From Colias croceus (taxonomy: Eukaryota > Arthropoda > Insecta > Lepidoptera > Pieridae): a stretch of 64,000 bases of DNA. Location of the stretch: positions 6,768,001 to 6,832,000 of the forward strand of contig NC_059545.1 of NCBI RefSeq assembly GCF_905220415.1. The letters are read 5' to 3'. The notes beneath the pieces were generated by a model. The model was not told the origin of the DNA and searched no databases. It worked only from the letters and a program-made list of their open reading frames with translations. The position numbers and the translations under genes are program-made. Shown one piece after another: positions 34,613-43,663 of this stretch (the first letter of the stretch is position 1; the number at the start of each line of letters is the position of its first letter).

Positions 34613-35735
34613 TTATTATCTTTAAATGAGAAAAGAATAAAAATAAAATAGGGTAGGTGTATAGAATAATAAGTAAATATACTATATATATATTAGGATG
34701 ATAATATAAGTATTCAGTAATACATACATAGAATATAAATATTATGGAAATTATTTTTATGGAAAATTTAATCATTACCTTATGTGAGTATCCATACAGA
34801 CATGCATACAGAAACTTGTTTTTTCTTTTATTACTGAGGAAACTAGAGTCAAAGTCAACATCACTGCCACATAGCACTGTTAAAGAAAACAATGAAATTA
34901 TAACATAAAATAGAATTAAACTTAGATAATAAGTCACATAATATGTGCAATTATATTTATATCTAGGTAAGCGATAAACATGTTTAAGAGAAGTTATTTT
35001 AGCTTTTGTGATGAGTTTATACAATAAAAATATAATAATTAGACTGTCGTAGTAAAAAACAACACTGCCATATAACACTATTAAAGAAAACAATGCAATA
35101 ATAACATAAAATAGAATTAAACTTAGATAATAAGTCACATAATATGTGCAATTATATTTATATCTAGGTAAGCGATAAACATGTTTAAGAGAAGTTATTT
35201 TAGCTTTTGCGATGAGTTTATACAATAAAAATACAATAATTAGACTATGGCAATAAAAAACAACACTGCCACATAACACTATTAAAGAAAACAATGCAAT
35301 TATAACATAAAATAGAATTAGACTTAGATAATGAGTCACATAATATGTGCAATTATATTTATATCTAGGTAAGCGGTAAACATGTTTAAGAGAAGTTATT
35401 TTAGCTTTTGTGATGAGTTTATACAATAAAAATATAATAATTAGACTGTCGTAGTAAAAAACAACACTGCCATATAACACTATTAAAGAAAACAATGCAG
35501 TAATAACATAAAATAGAATTAGACTTAGATAATGAGTCACGTAATATGTGCAATTATATTTATATCTGGGTAAGCGATAAACATGTTTAAGAGAAGTTAT
35601 TTCAGCTTTTGTGTTAAGTTTATACAATAAAAGTACAATAATTAGACTATGGTAGTAGTTAACAAACCTATAAAAGCTTAGACTTGTATTAAAAATTGAT
35701 ATTAATGAAAGAAAACATACATCAAAATAGTTCAC
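34596..35735 (-). CDS. Intervening open frame of 201-bp repeats, membrane-like product
   Basis: A continuous frame of about 380 codons fills the gap between ORF1 and ORF2. Upstream it stays open to a TAA inside the end of ORF1. Its first listed start is GTG, within the ATGTGA that ends ORF1. It ends in TTGTAA, overlapping the start of ORF2 by 17 nt. There is no ATG until near its end. The product is about four 67-residue repeats, each with a conserved basic patch (LKHVYRLPRYKYNCTYYVT) followed by hydrophobic stretches (LSLILFYVIIALFSLIVL), so a multi-pass membrane protein is predicted. The strand is T-rich, which itself favours hydrophobic codons. I know of no family with this sequence. It may be translated by frameshift from ORF1, or may be non-coding and open by repeat structure. 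Confidence 0.5.
   Translation of the reverse strand: MNYFDVCFLSLISIFNTSLSFYRFVNYYHSLIIVLLLYKLNTKAEITSLKHVYRLPRYKYNCTYYVTHYLSLILFYVITALFSLIVLYGSVVFYYDSLIIIFLLYKLITKAKITSLKHVYRLPRYKYNCTYYVTHYLSLILFYVIIALFSLIVLCGSVVFYCHSLIIVFLLYKLIAKAKITSLKHVYRLPRYKYNCTYYVTYYLSLILFYVIIALFSLIVLYGSVVFYYDSLIIIFLLYKLITKAKITSLKHVYRLPRYKYNCTYYVTYYLSLILFYVIISLFSLTVLCGSDVDFDSSFLSNKRKNKFLYACLYGYSHKVMIKFSIKIISIIFIFYVCITEYLYYHPNIYIVYLLIILYTYPILFLFFSHLKIIIGLQL
34860..35670 (-). repeat. Tandem repeat, exact 201-bp period, about four copies
   Basis: The marker ACATGTTTAAGAGAAGTTAT starts at 34978, 35179, 35380 and 35581, an identical spacing of 201 bp (67 codons). Copies alternate: the first and third (from the ORF1 side) share one variant between the conserved blocks, and the second and fourth share another (GACTGTCGTAGTAAAAAACA). 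This suggests duplication of a two-unit block. The period is a multiple of three, so the frame is preserved. Confidence 0.9.
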
Positions 35736-36688
35736 ATATGAAAAACCTTATCCAAATCGTCCTCTGTACGTATATTGATAACTTTAGATTTATTGTCCTG
35801 CCTAGCGTAAATTCGGCCCCCACGAGTCCATATAAAACGCCAATTTTTGGTGCGTCCCAGCTTCTCCCGTGTGAGATAAAAAAGATTACGGTTTTCGTAT
35901 GTAAGATGTTCGTTTAGGTAGAAACGGCATGGATCCCCGCTTAGCCCCGTCCCGCTGGTATCGGCGCTGCGTCGCACGCGCGCCGCCTGCAGTAGTTTAT
36001 CACGCAAGGGTTTGCGGGTGAGACGTACTATTATGGGACGTGGTTGCGAGCTGGACTCAGGCAGACGCTTAGGCCCACGCCGGTGCGCGTTCGCTATATC
36101 TCGCTCATCTAGGGTTAGACCAATTTTTTGTGCAAGTGTGATAGTGATGTGCAGTAGATTCTCTCCATTAGATTCAGGTATACCAGTAATCTCAACGTCA
36201 TATAGTAGTTTCTCTTGTTCGGAGTCGTTCAGCTTTCCCTTTAGGGACTCAATCAATTCCTGATTCTGTTGGACTTGTTTCTGGCCGATCTCGATACATG
36301 GTTCAGATTCAATATGTGATACGCGTTCCTCTATACTATCCAACCTTGAGCCAAAATTGGAGACCAGAGTGGATAGACGAGATATCTCTGAACGGAAGCT
36401 GGATAACTCGGACCGTAGAAGCTTGATCTCTTGTATTAGAGATGTTGAGCCCTGTGGGGAGGTGCTGACATCTTCAAAGTTATCCGATTCTTGGCTTTCA
36501 GGCTGAGTATCATCAACAGTTTTAGAGGTTGTTTTAGTAGTACATATTTTGCAAATCCACTTGTTATTATTACGGGACGACGGGCTTATATGATTACACT
36601 GCCTGTGGTAAGTTATATTGCATTTATTACATTTTGTGCTATCTGACGCCCCGAAGAACTTTCCACAACTGTTGCATTTGTTTGCCAT
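35732..36688 (-). CDS. Retrotransposon ORF1: PHD finger, coiled coil, Baculo_FP-like domain
   Basis: 318 codons with a genuine ATG at 36688. Residues about 5-50 form a C4HC3 PHD-type finger (CNSC..CNKC..YHRQC..WICKIC). A heptad-like region follows (LIQEIKLLRSELSSFRSEIS onward). The C-terminal part contains RRGPKRLPE, RLTRKPLRDKLLQAARVRR and NEHLTYENRNLFYLTREK, resembling the nucleic-acid-binding Baculo_FP-like fold found in lepidopteran LINE ORF1 proteins. Its role is as RNA chaperone and RNP component. It ends ATGTGA, within the overlap with the next open frame. Confidence 0.88.
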   Translation of the reverse strand: MANKCNSCGKFFGASDSTKCNKCNITYHRQCNHISPSSRNNNKWICKICTTKTTSKTVDDTQPESQESDNFEDVSTSPQGSTSLIQEIKLLRSELSSFRSEISRLSTLVSNFGSRLDSIEERVSHIESEPCIEIGQKQVQQNQELIESLKGKLNDSEQEKLLYDVEITGIPESNGENLLHITITLAQKIGLTLDERDIANAHRRGPKRLPESSSQPRPIIVRLTRKPLRDKLLQAARVRRSADTSGTGLSGDPCRFYLNEHLTYENRNLFYLTREKLGRTKNWRFIWTRGGRIYARQDNKSKVINIRTEDDLDKVFHM

Positions 36689-36780
36689 GTTTATTCAAGC
36701 TTCGATTTAAGATGAAGGACGATTAATTATGTAAAATATAAACGTGATGGCCCAGATTATAACGTTTTGTATATAAATTG

Positions 36781-37076
36781 TGTATAAATGACTTCAAATC
36801 GTACTTAGCACTTAGCACACTTTCAGATGTTCGGTTGAGAATTTTAAATCGGCTCACGGCTGTTTGACAGTTGGCACTTTTTAATAGGTAACGTTTTTAC
36901 ACTAATGCAGTATATAAATTAAAGATTTATATGGTTCGTTATTGAATAGTAGGTTAGATTATCACTCAAATACACATTTAGAACTTTCTAGCTATGATAA
37001 AATACTTTTTAAAATATAAAATTTACGGAGCTTAAACTGACACTCCAACTGTCACGAACCTATATACTGTAAAAAT
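36781..37076. other. Upstream flank of the retrotransposon
   Basis: Contains TTTGACAGTTGGCAC (about 36866-36880), similar to the TTGACA clusters at host promoters, and an inverted GACACTCCAACTGTC further on. It may include the 5' end or internal promoter of the LINE. The boundary was not resolved. Confidence 0.3.
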
Positions 37077-37984
37077 TAGGGAAGTGAATAAATAATCGAT
37101 TATTACTTTAATCGATTATTTTTTTTCCATTTTCGATTTTTTATAATCGATTTTATTAATGGTAAAAATCGATTTTTAATAAATCGATTATAAGAATTAC
37201 ACAATTTAAATCGATTTTTGTAAATAGTGCTATCTGTGCGATGGATGACAAATTATGAGACTAAAGTTGACAGACTAAAAATATTCATGATATTTGATGG
37301 CAATTAAATTATTATAAAAAAAATGTGTGCATGAACTAGTGTACAAACGTAAGAAGTGAAACTTCTTTAAGACCTTATTTTTCAAAAAATAATTTACTAT
37401 ATGCAACTTTACAGAAATACATCGAATCACGCGTGGTAGGGATAAGAAAAAGATCGCGCGTAACGGAAAAAATGTCATGCGTAACGAAAAAATGTTACAC
37501 TACATTTTTTTCCAACCCCGATAAAGAAGTTTCACTTCAAAAAATTAATTCAAAAATTTCACATGTGAAAATTAATAAAAATTACAAATGAAAATTTTTA
37601 GAAGCATTTTTTTACTGTAATAAAATTATAAAATTTACACCTGACAGCTAACTTCAGTATTATGAAATAATTGGTAAGTAAGTTTACTGAACAAGTCGAT
37701 AAAAAAATCAGCGCCATCTGTACTCCATGTATTTGTATATCTATATTCACAAATATATAGGTATATATAAATGCATGGAGTGTTCAGGGTCATGTCCGGT
37801 ACATGGTCCGGTATTGGGGCTTTTACCTTACATCGAATAGGTTTTTTCGCATAAAAAGTCGAGGTGAAAACAAAAATCGATTATTTTTTTTTCAAAAATC
37901 GATTTTTCACAAATCGATTTATTTCTAAACAAAAAAAATCGATTATTGATTAATCGATTTTTCTGAATCGAGGTCACATCCCTA
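37077..37984. mobile_element. hAT-like non-autonomous element rich in ATCGAT motifs
   Basis: The ends TAGGGAAGTGA and (reverse) TAGGGATGTGA are inverted repeats typical of hAT elements. They are flanked by a perfect 8-bp duplication, GTAAAAAT (37069-37076 and 37985-37992), the hAT target-site length. Both subterminal regions carry many AATCGATT/ATCGATTTTT motifs (37095-37220 and 37875-37970). MITE copy 3 is nested inside. No transposase is seen. Confidence 0.88.
37353..37538. mobile_element. MITE, GAAGTG-TIR family, copy 3 (nested)
   Basis: A 186-bp copy inside the hAT-like element at 37077-37984, with the GAAGTGAAACTTCTTTA inverted ends and the conserved GCGTAACGG interior. It inserted after the hAT element or was carried with it. 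Confidence 0.85.
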
Positions 37985-38639
37985 GTAAAAATGACAACAG
38001 ATGTAACATTAATTTGATTTATTAGAGAGAAAGGTTTGAACATGTTTCGGGCCATAGGTATGGCATGCAATTTCAATGAAAGTAGGTCCTAAATATGGTT
38101 ATTTAGAACATTTCCGGCATTTGAATAAAATAGAAGAGAAACGAAGTATTAAATTTAAGAAACAATCATGAGATTCTGCGGTTAACAATTTAGACGGTGT
38201 CTCCAGTAGATGACAAACCGCGCAAACTGTTTGCTTAACGGACTTCTCACGGCAATCTCGGATGACCGCTCGGAACCTTATTCCGATGATCGTATTTAAG
38301 TCGAAATAGGCTAAGAATCAAAGGCCGGAACATACGCACAAGTAGAACATCGAAAATTTGAATAATGACGAGCTAGCGGAATATTTCGTTTTTTTAACGC
38401 TACGGTGGCTGCGCTGGCGGGGAAGACTGAAGATATACCTACTCCGAGACAACGTACCTAACGCTCAACATTGTGATATCACCGTTATTCAGACGAACAT
38501 TGAGGATTAGTCTTAATTTACCGTATTTCATTAAAACTATATGCCAATATTGTAAAAAATACACAAAAAATTATCACCTATAGCGTAGTGTAACTAGGTA
38601 GGTACCTATAGTTTTTGTACTTAAGATTTGATATTAATT

Positions 38640-39908
38640 TTAACCTCCTGGGGCCTGCGGTCATATATATATTACATAGACAATAAAAAAATATTTCAAC
38701 GCCATCTTTTGCGTATATGCGGGAATAATACCTCAAATCGATGTAGTGGTATGTCATCCGCTATATTAAACGGTTTTTGGTTTTATAAGTGTCAGTGATT
38801 TGAAGTATTCTCATTTCAAAGTTGATGGTGGCTGTGCGACGGTAAACACGTGGTCAGTAATCTTAGATTTCTAGTGGAACCATTAGTATATTGCAGTATA
38901 TCTTTGTATATCTAATTATAATAGATATGATTTCTGCAACCGCAATAGTTATTTTGTAAGATAAATCTAAAACTTGTGAAAAATATGAATGTTTACTTTT
39001 ATGTCATACTGGTAGGACATTTGGTCTCAATTCTTGCCAAATTGGTATTGGTTACAAAGACCCCATGTATTACCTATATGACATTCTTTAGTTTATGTTA
39101 CAGATATTATTATAATTTACAAGGATTATAAGATACTGAGATCTACCAACACCTGGATGAGTCAAATATTGACCTATATGATGGACCTATGGAGTTTCTT
39201 GCCGTTTCTTCTCCATAGATACTGCTTTCCGAATCGGTGGTAAATGTTAATACTGTTATGACGATTCAAAAGTGCTTTTAGAAGAAGTCTAATTGAATAA
39301 ATAAATGTTTGAGATGAAGATAATCCCCCAAATGATACCGATGAAGCCGCCCAATAACCAGAAATTGATTCTTCTTCCATTCGTCCTATGAGTATGAGTC
39401 ACGTCAGAATGGAATCGTCACTATGTATGTCATCTTCAGTTGTTGGCAGACCATCTCGGGGACGCACATGACGTGGACCAAGTATTATAAGAGGCTGACC
39501 GAGAGGATGGATTAGAAATAAGACCTAGAGGTGGACGTGACAGTATAAATACACCGCCGCGCCAGTGCAAAATACTTGAACTGGTCGTTGCTCACCCTTA
39601 AAAATACATATCTTTGAACCAGGGTACAAAAAATTGACACAGAACAATGGATAGAATAATAGATATTTGGATTCAAGTTTAAAAATATATAATAACTAAA
39701 AAAACATGTAGTTTTTCTTCATTTTCATAAACTTATTACACTTGGAACTGGGACCCCCTGTAATATATACATGACATAAAGAAAATCCAAGTTTTCCACG
39801 AAAGATTTTTTTTTCCATTTTTTTGCATATCTATAATTGCATTAGAACAGATACAGCTAATTTTTATTAAAAAAGAAAGAAAAAAAATCCTGGGTCTCAG
39901 GAGGTTAA
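38640..39908. mobile_element. piggyBac-like element, TTAA-flanked, no intact transposase
   Basis: The left end is TTAA-CCTCCTGGGGCCTG. The right end is GGGTCTCAGGAGG-TTAA, its imperfect inverse. TATATATATTACATAGAC on the left is mirrored by GTAATATATACATGAC on the right as a subterminal inverted repeat. TTAA target duplication is the hallmark of piggyBac. The interior (1.27 kb) has no ORF recognisable as a transposase, so it is a deletion derivative. It includes a TTCAAAAGTGCTTTTAGAAG box also found, inverted, near 23694-23722. Confidence 0.7.
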
Positions 39909-40232
39909 ATTAAAGTTTGTGTGGTAAATTACATTAACGATTCTTGGTATTGTTTGTTGGCTGTGGAGAATCGCTTTAAAAACTCATTACAAAATGTTAA
40001 AGATAAATTGTATTTGCACTATTTGTGCGTTCTGGGTCCGGTAACCGAATAGATACGACATTTGTAGAGCATGCGGGACTAACTGGAAACTTTGTATATT
40101 GCCTTACTATGTTGTATAATACTTATCTAAGTGAGCTGCAAAAATGGGGGTTGATTTTATACCTTATTAACAACGTAAGAAAATATTAAACATGTTTACG
40201 CCTGCGCCTGCCTAAATTATACTTATATTTTG

Positions 40233-40559
40233 GACTAGCTTCCGCCCGCGACTCCGTCCGCGCGGATGTCGGTCTTTGCGTGGATGGTTTATTTCTCCAT
40301 TTTGAGTAACTCGGACAATGACATCTTATAAATATCTATTGGACCCAAATACGGCTAGGTCTATAATAATACGCAACGTGTGTTCGCGATACCTACTACA
40401 GAACAACGTCTATGGATAACTGAAAAATTGAGATTAATTTTTTTTCTACGTATTTTTCCAGGATAAAAAGTATCCTATTTTACGCCCAGGATAATAAGGT
40501 ATAATTATACCAAGTTTCATCGAAATCGAACCGGTAGTTTTCACGTGATGTCTTCACAT

Positions 40560-40596
<37 letters not shown>

Positions 40597-40653
40597 AATT
40601 TTTTTAATCACATATTTGGGTTTGGTATCGATCCAGTAACACCCCCTGCTAGT
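40233..40653 (+). repeat. Dispersed repeat family R4 with (CAGA)n
   Basis: Begins ACTAGCTTCCGCCCGCGACT and ends CCCCCTGCTAGT. It contains CCAAGTTTCATCGAAATCGA and a (CAGA)n microsatellite at 40561-40594. The opposite-strand open frame through the CTGT repeat is an artefact. Confidence 0.7.
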
Positions 40654-40766
40654 TATTTTTTCAATATTTTCAATGTACAGAATTGACCCTTCTACAGATT
40701 TATTATATGTATAGATTAGGCGGCTCCATAAACAGCACAAACAGTGACCAACCTCTCCGACTCTAT

Positions 40767-41008
40767 CCATACTTAATATTAGAAATGCGAAAGTAACTCT
40801 GTCTGTCTGTCTGTTACTCAATCACGCCTATACTGGACCTATTTGCATGATATTTCATATTTGGTATAGAGACATTTTGATAACCGAGAAAGGACATAGG
40901 CTACTTTTTACCCCGGTACATAGGTAAGATAGGTTTTATCCGGGAAATCCCACGGGAACGGGAACTATGCGGGTTGCGCGGGCGATGCCGCGGGTGGAAA
41001 GCTAGTAT
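40767..41008 (+). repeat. Dispersed repeat family R3, copy b
   Basis: Same blocks as the copy at 21321-21532: GCGAAAGTAACTCTGTCTGT, TTACTCAATCACGCC, GAGAAAGGACATAGG and a GCCGCGGGTGGAAAGCTAGT end. It has a small insertion after the ACATAGG block. Confidence 0.8.
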
Positions 41009-43440
41009 GATATATAACTACTGAAAACTTATATGAGGAGAAACTCTATCGAGAAAGATAAGTGGATAGAGTACAAACAAATAAATTACACAGTTAGTCT
41101 CGTTTTAATGGGAATCTCATTGGAACTATTTCACTATATTTTATTCCAGGAAGAAATTCTCATCTCACAGAACACTAATAATTCCCCTTCATAATTTTCA
41201 GTATTCATAACCTACACGTATTTAAGTGCCTGATAGTACCTATGCAGATATAATAATTATACCTATTAGAAGACATATTTTTCCATGTCATGCTAATTAT
41301 GTATGGGAATGTTAATAATAGTTTTTATGTTACGGTATTAGACATGTTATCAAAGATACATAACGGTGCAAATTCATTGCCGTTTATGGTAAAGGAATTC
41401 AATAGACCGTGTCTTATTAAAGTCTATCAAATAAAATACTCATACGCTAATTACTTTCAATGAGCTATCAATATTCTTATTTCTTATGACGCGGACGCTA
41501 AGACTTCCTTGGAAAGAACAATAATTTCCAATCTTGAACCAAGTAGGTAGGTAGGTAAGTAGGGACTTCTTAATCTAGACATTCATATAGATACCTAAAT
41601 AGGGTCTCCCACTATTGGTATACTAAGCGCGAATGGGACTTGTAGTTTTGCATACACTGATCACCTAAAAAATACTTAAACAACAAAATTACGCCAAAAA
41701 TTGTTTGCTTGACTTTTCCCTAAAATCCATGTTTTCGTCTCTAGCTTCGCGCAGCCGGCATATACCGCTTCGCTAATGTGAGCATTTTGTCTATGAAAAC
41801 ATAATCTGCGTACAGTGTACACATAGTTTTAAGAATTCATCTGGAATTTTATAAGTATTTTTACGTACTCAGCGTACGCAAACCTTCTTGGGGCTTAGTA
41901 TACCCTTGCTGGGACACTCTGTATACTTACTTCGGTACTCATTACAATTTACATTATAGATATTAAAATACTTGATAATTGATTGTTAAAAAAAAAATAT
42001 ATCAAGGAACGCTGAGAATGAAAATGCGAGAGCTCGCCTTGCACGCCTCTAGATAAATAATAATTATTTTCATACAATGCGACTGTAATGAGTCACTTCG
42101 TAATCGCCGTTACAACGATACTTCTACGCAAAATATTAGTACTTATACACGGACGTCATAGCTCATATTATAATATGTACTTAATTCTCTAAACAGTATT
42201 ATCAAGAAAAGTAATCTGTCACGTAGCATCTGTTTAAAAAATTTTACTATGTTAAACTATTACTTATTTAACTGTAGTTTTTGTCTAAAGAGTGTAAACA
42301 CACAACGATTAACCTAATTATACTTATCAATTGAATAAATTATGCAACCATGTTTGTCGCGATTACTTAACCGTGAGTACTTACTGTACCGTGCGGTTTA
42401 GTAATTTAAGTAATTAATTAAAATAAACAAAATCACGACCAAAAGCAATAACGTATCAAATTTGTATCAAAACATAAATGGGTTACTCACACCTTCATAT
42501 ATAAAACGAATTACATATTTTGTTCCTTCGTCTACACAAATCTGGCAATTACCTGACTTTCGTATTTAACATTCTGAGCGTGTCCACCGTATCTATAAAT
42601 TAAAAAGATATTATTAGAATCTATCATTTAAGTATACCTGTATTAAAGTACTAATAATTAATATTCCATTGAACCAAACTTTAGGGATCGTCACCCTTGT
42701 CAAACACATTGTTCCTTGATACCTCGGAAACTATCAGCGTCCTACAAAAAAAATCGTTGAAAAATAATTTACAGGTAGTAAATAACTTTACCCACAAAAT
42801 TACGTTTAGATAACTTTATTCCATGTTTGGAAAAAGTTTTAACTTTTAAGCAGAAACGTGATATGAAAGCCATGCAAAAGCCATGCAAATGCCGTGCAAA
42901 TGCCATGCATTCAATTGCATGCATCATATTGAAATTGTATGCATAATTTGTTTGCAAAATCCTGATTAGACTAGGTTTATATTATGTTTATAATTTTTTT
43001 GATCTCATATAATATGAATTATGGAATTATGTGATATTACGACTTAAAAAGAGGTATTTTTTGTTGTAGTTGTTTTTTCTAATCATAAAAGATATGGTTG
43101 CAAGTTTTGTTGATTATTTTTAATAGAAAATATATAGTAATGAACATTCATAAATAAATACCTAAACAGACTTTTTATTTTATTTGTGTACTTTTTCTTT
43201 TTTTTTTTAATGGTATACCCTTGTAGGCCACGCGACCTCTCACGTCACTTTTAGATACGCGACTACTCACTACTGTAAGGTTAAAATTGTGGTTAAAATG
43301 TTATAGACATTTTTCTTTAAATATAATATTTTTGTTTTTCATTCGTTTGCTACACAGGTTTGCTAAATACCTATCACTAAACGACTCCCCTCTACGTCTT
43401 CTTTAAAAAATCGTTGACGTTAATGACGTCGAAGAGCTAA
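41009..43440. other. AT-rich intergenic region before ZIP11
   Basis: No gene seen. The one notable structure is an 11-bp tandem repeat containing ATGCAAAT octamers at 42869-42915. A T-rich tract lies near 43199-43209. Confidence 0.5.
42869..42915. repeat. 11-bp tandem repeat of octamer-like motifs
   Basis: Four consecutive units of GCCATGCAAAA, GCCATGCAAAT, GCCGTGCAAAT and GCCATGCATTC, followed by CAATTGCATGC. Each unit holds an ATGCAAAT-like POU/octamer core. Confidence 0.6.
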
Positions 43441-43480
43441 GTGTCATTTGTCAAGTGTCAAACTCAATATTTTGTCAAAC
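43441..43480. promoter_or_regulatory. TGTCAA motif cluster upstream of ZIP11
   Basis: GTGTCATTTGTCAAGTGTCA, then AACTCAATATTTTGTCAAAC, about 185-225 bp upstream of the ZIP11 ATG. It parallels the clusters near DBR1 and aprataxin. Confidence 0.45.
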
Positions 43481-43663
43481 ATTAATTTACATTTACGAAT
43501 TAATTCAGTCAAAGTATATACGATAAACATGTGCCGTGTGGGTATAAAAAGATCGTGATTGATGATAGAAATTTAGTATAAACCTTAACTTGAGATGTTT
43601 TATGTAAATAGTACTTAACAAGATAACTATTGACTTAAAACCGTTAGGTCTATTTATCCAAAA

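Larger units (their letters stand above)
31340..36780 (-). mobile_element. Apparently intact non-LTR retrotransposon (Jockey/CR1 group)
   Basis: Minus-strand order: ORF1 (36688-35732), a repeat-built open frame (35735-34596), ORF2 with endonuclease and reverse transcriptase (34612-31763), an AT-rich 3' UTR and a (TTA)n tail at about 31357-31340. The 5' end is not defined; the leader probably extends to about 36700-36890. No RNase H domain follows the RT. All frames are uninterrupted, suggesting recent insertion. The clade assignment rests on the PHD-type ORF1 and RT motifs and is approximate. Confidence 0.85.

Noticed and set aside
40480..40821. 113-codon minus-strand frame rich in CLSV repeats
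   Set aside because: The repeat comes from a (CAGA)n microsatellite inside repeats R4 and R3.
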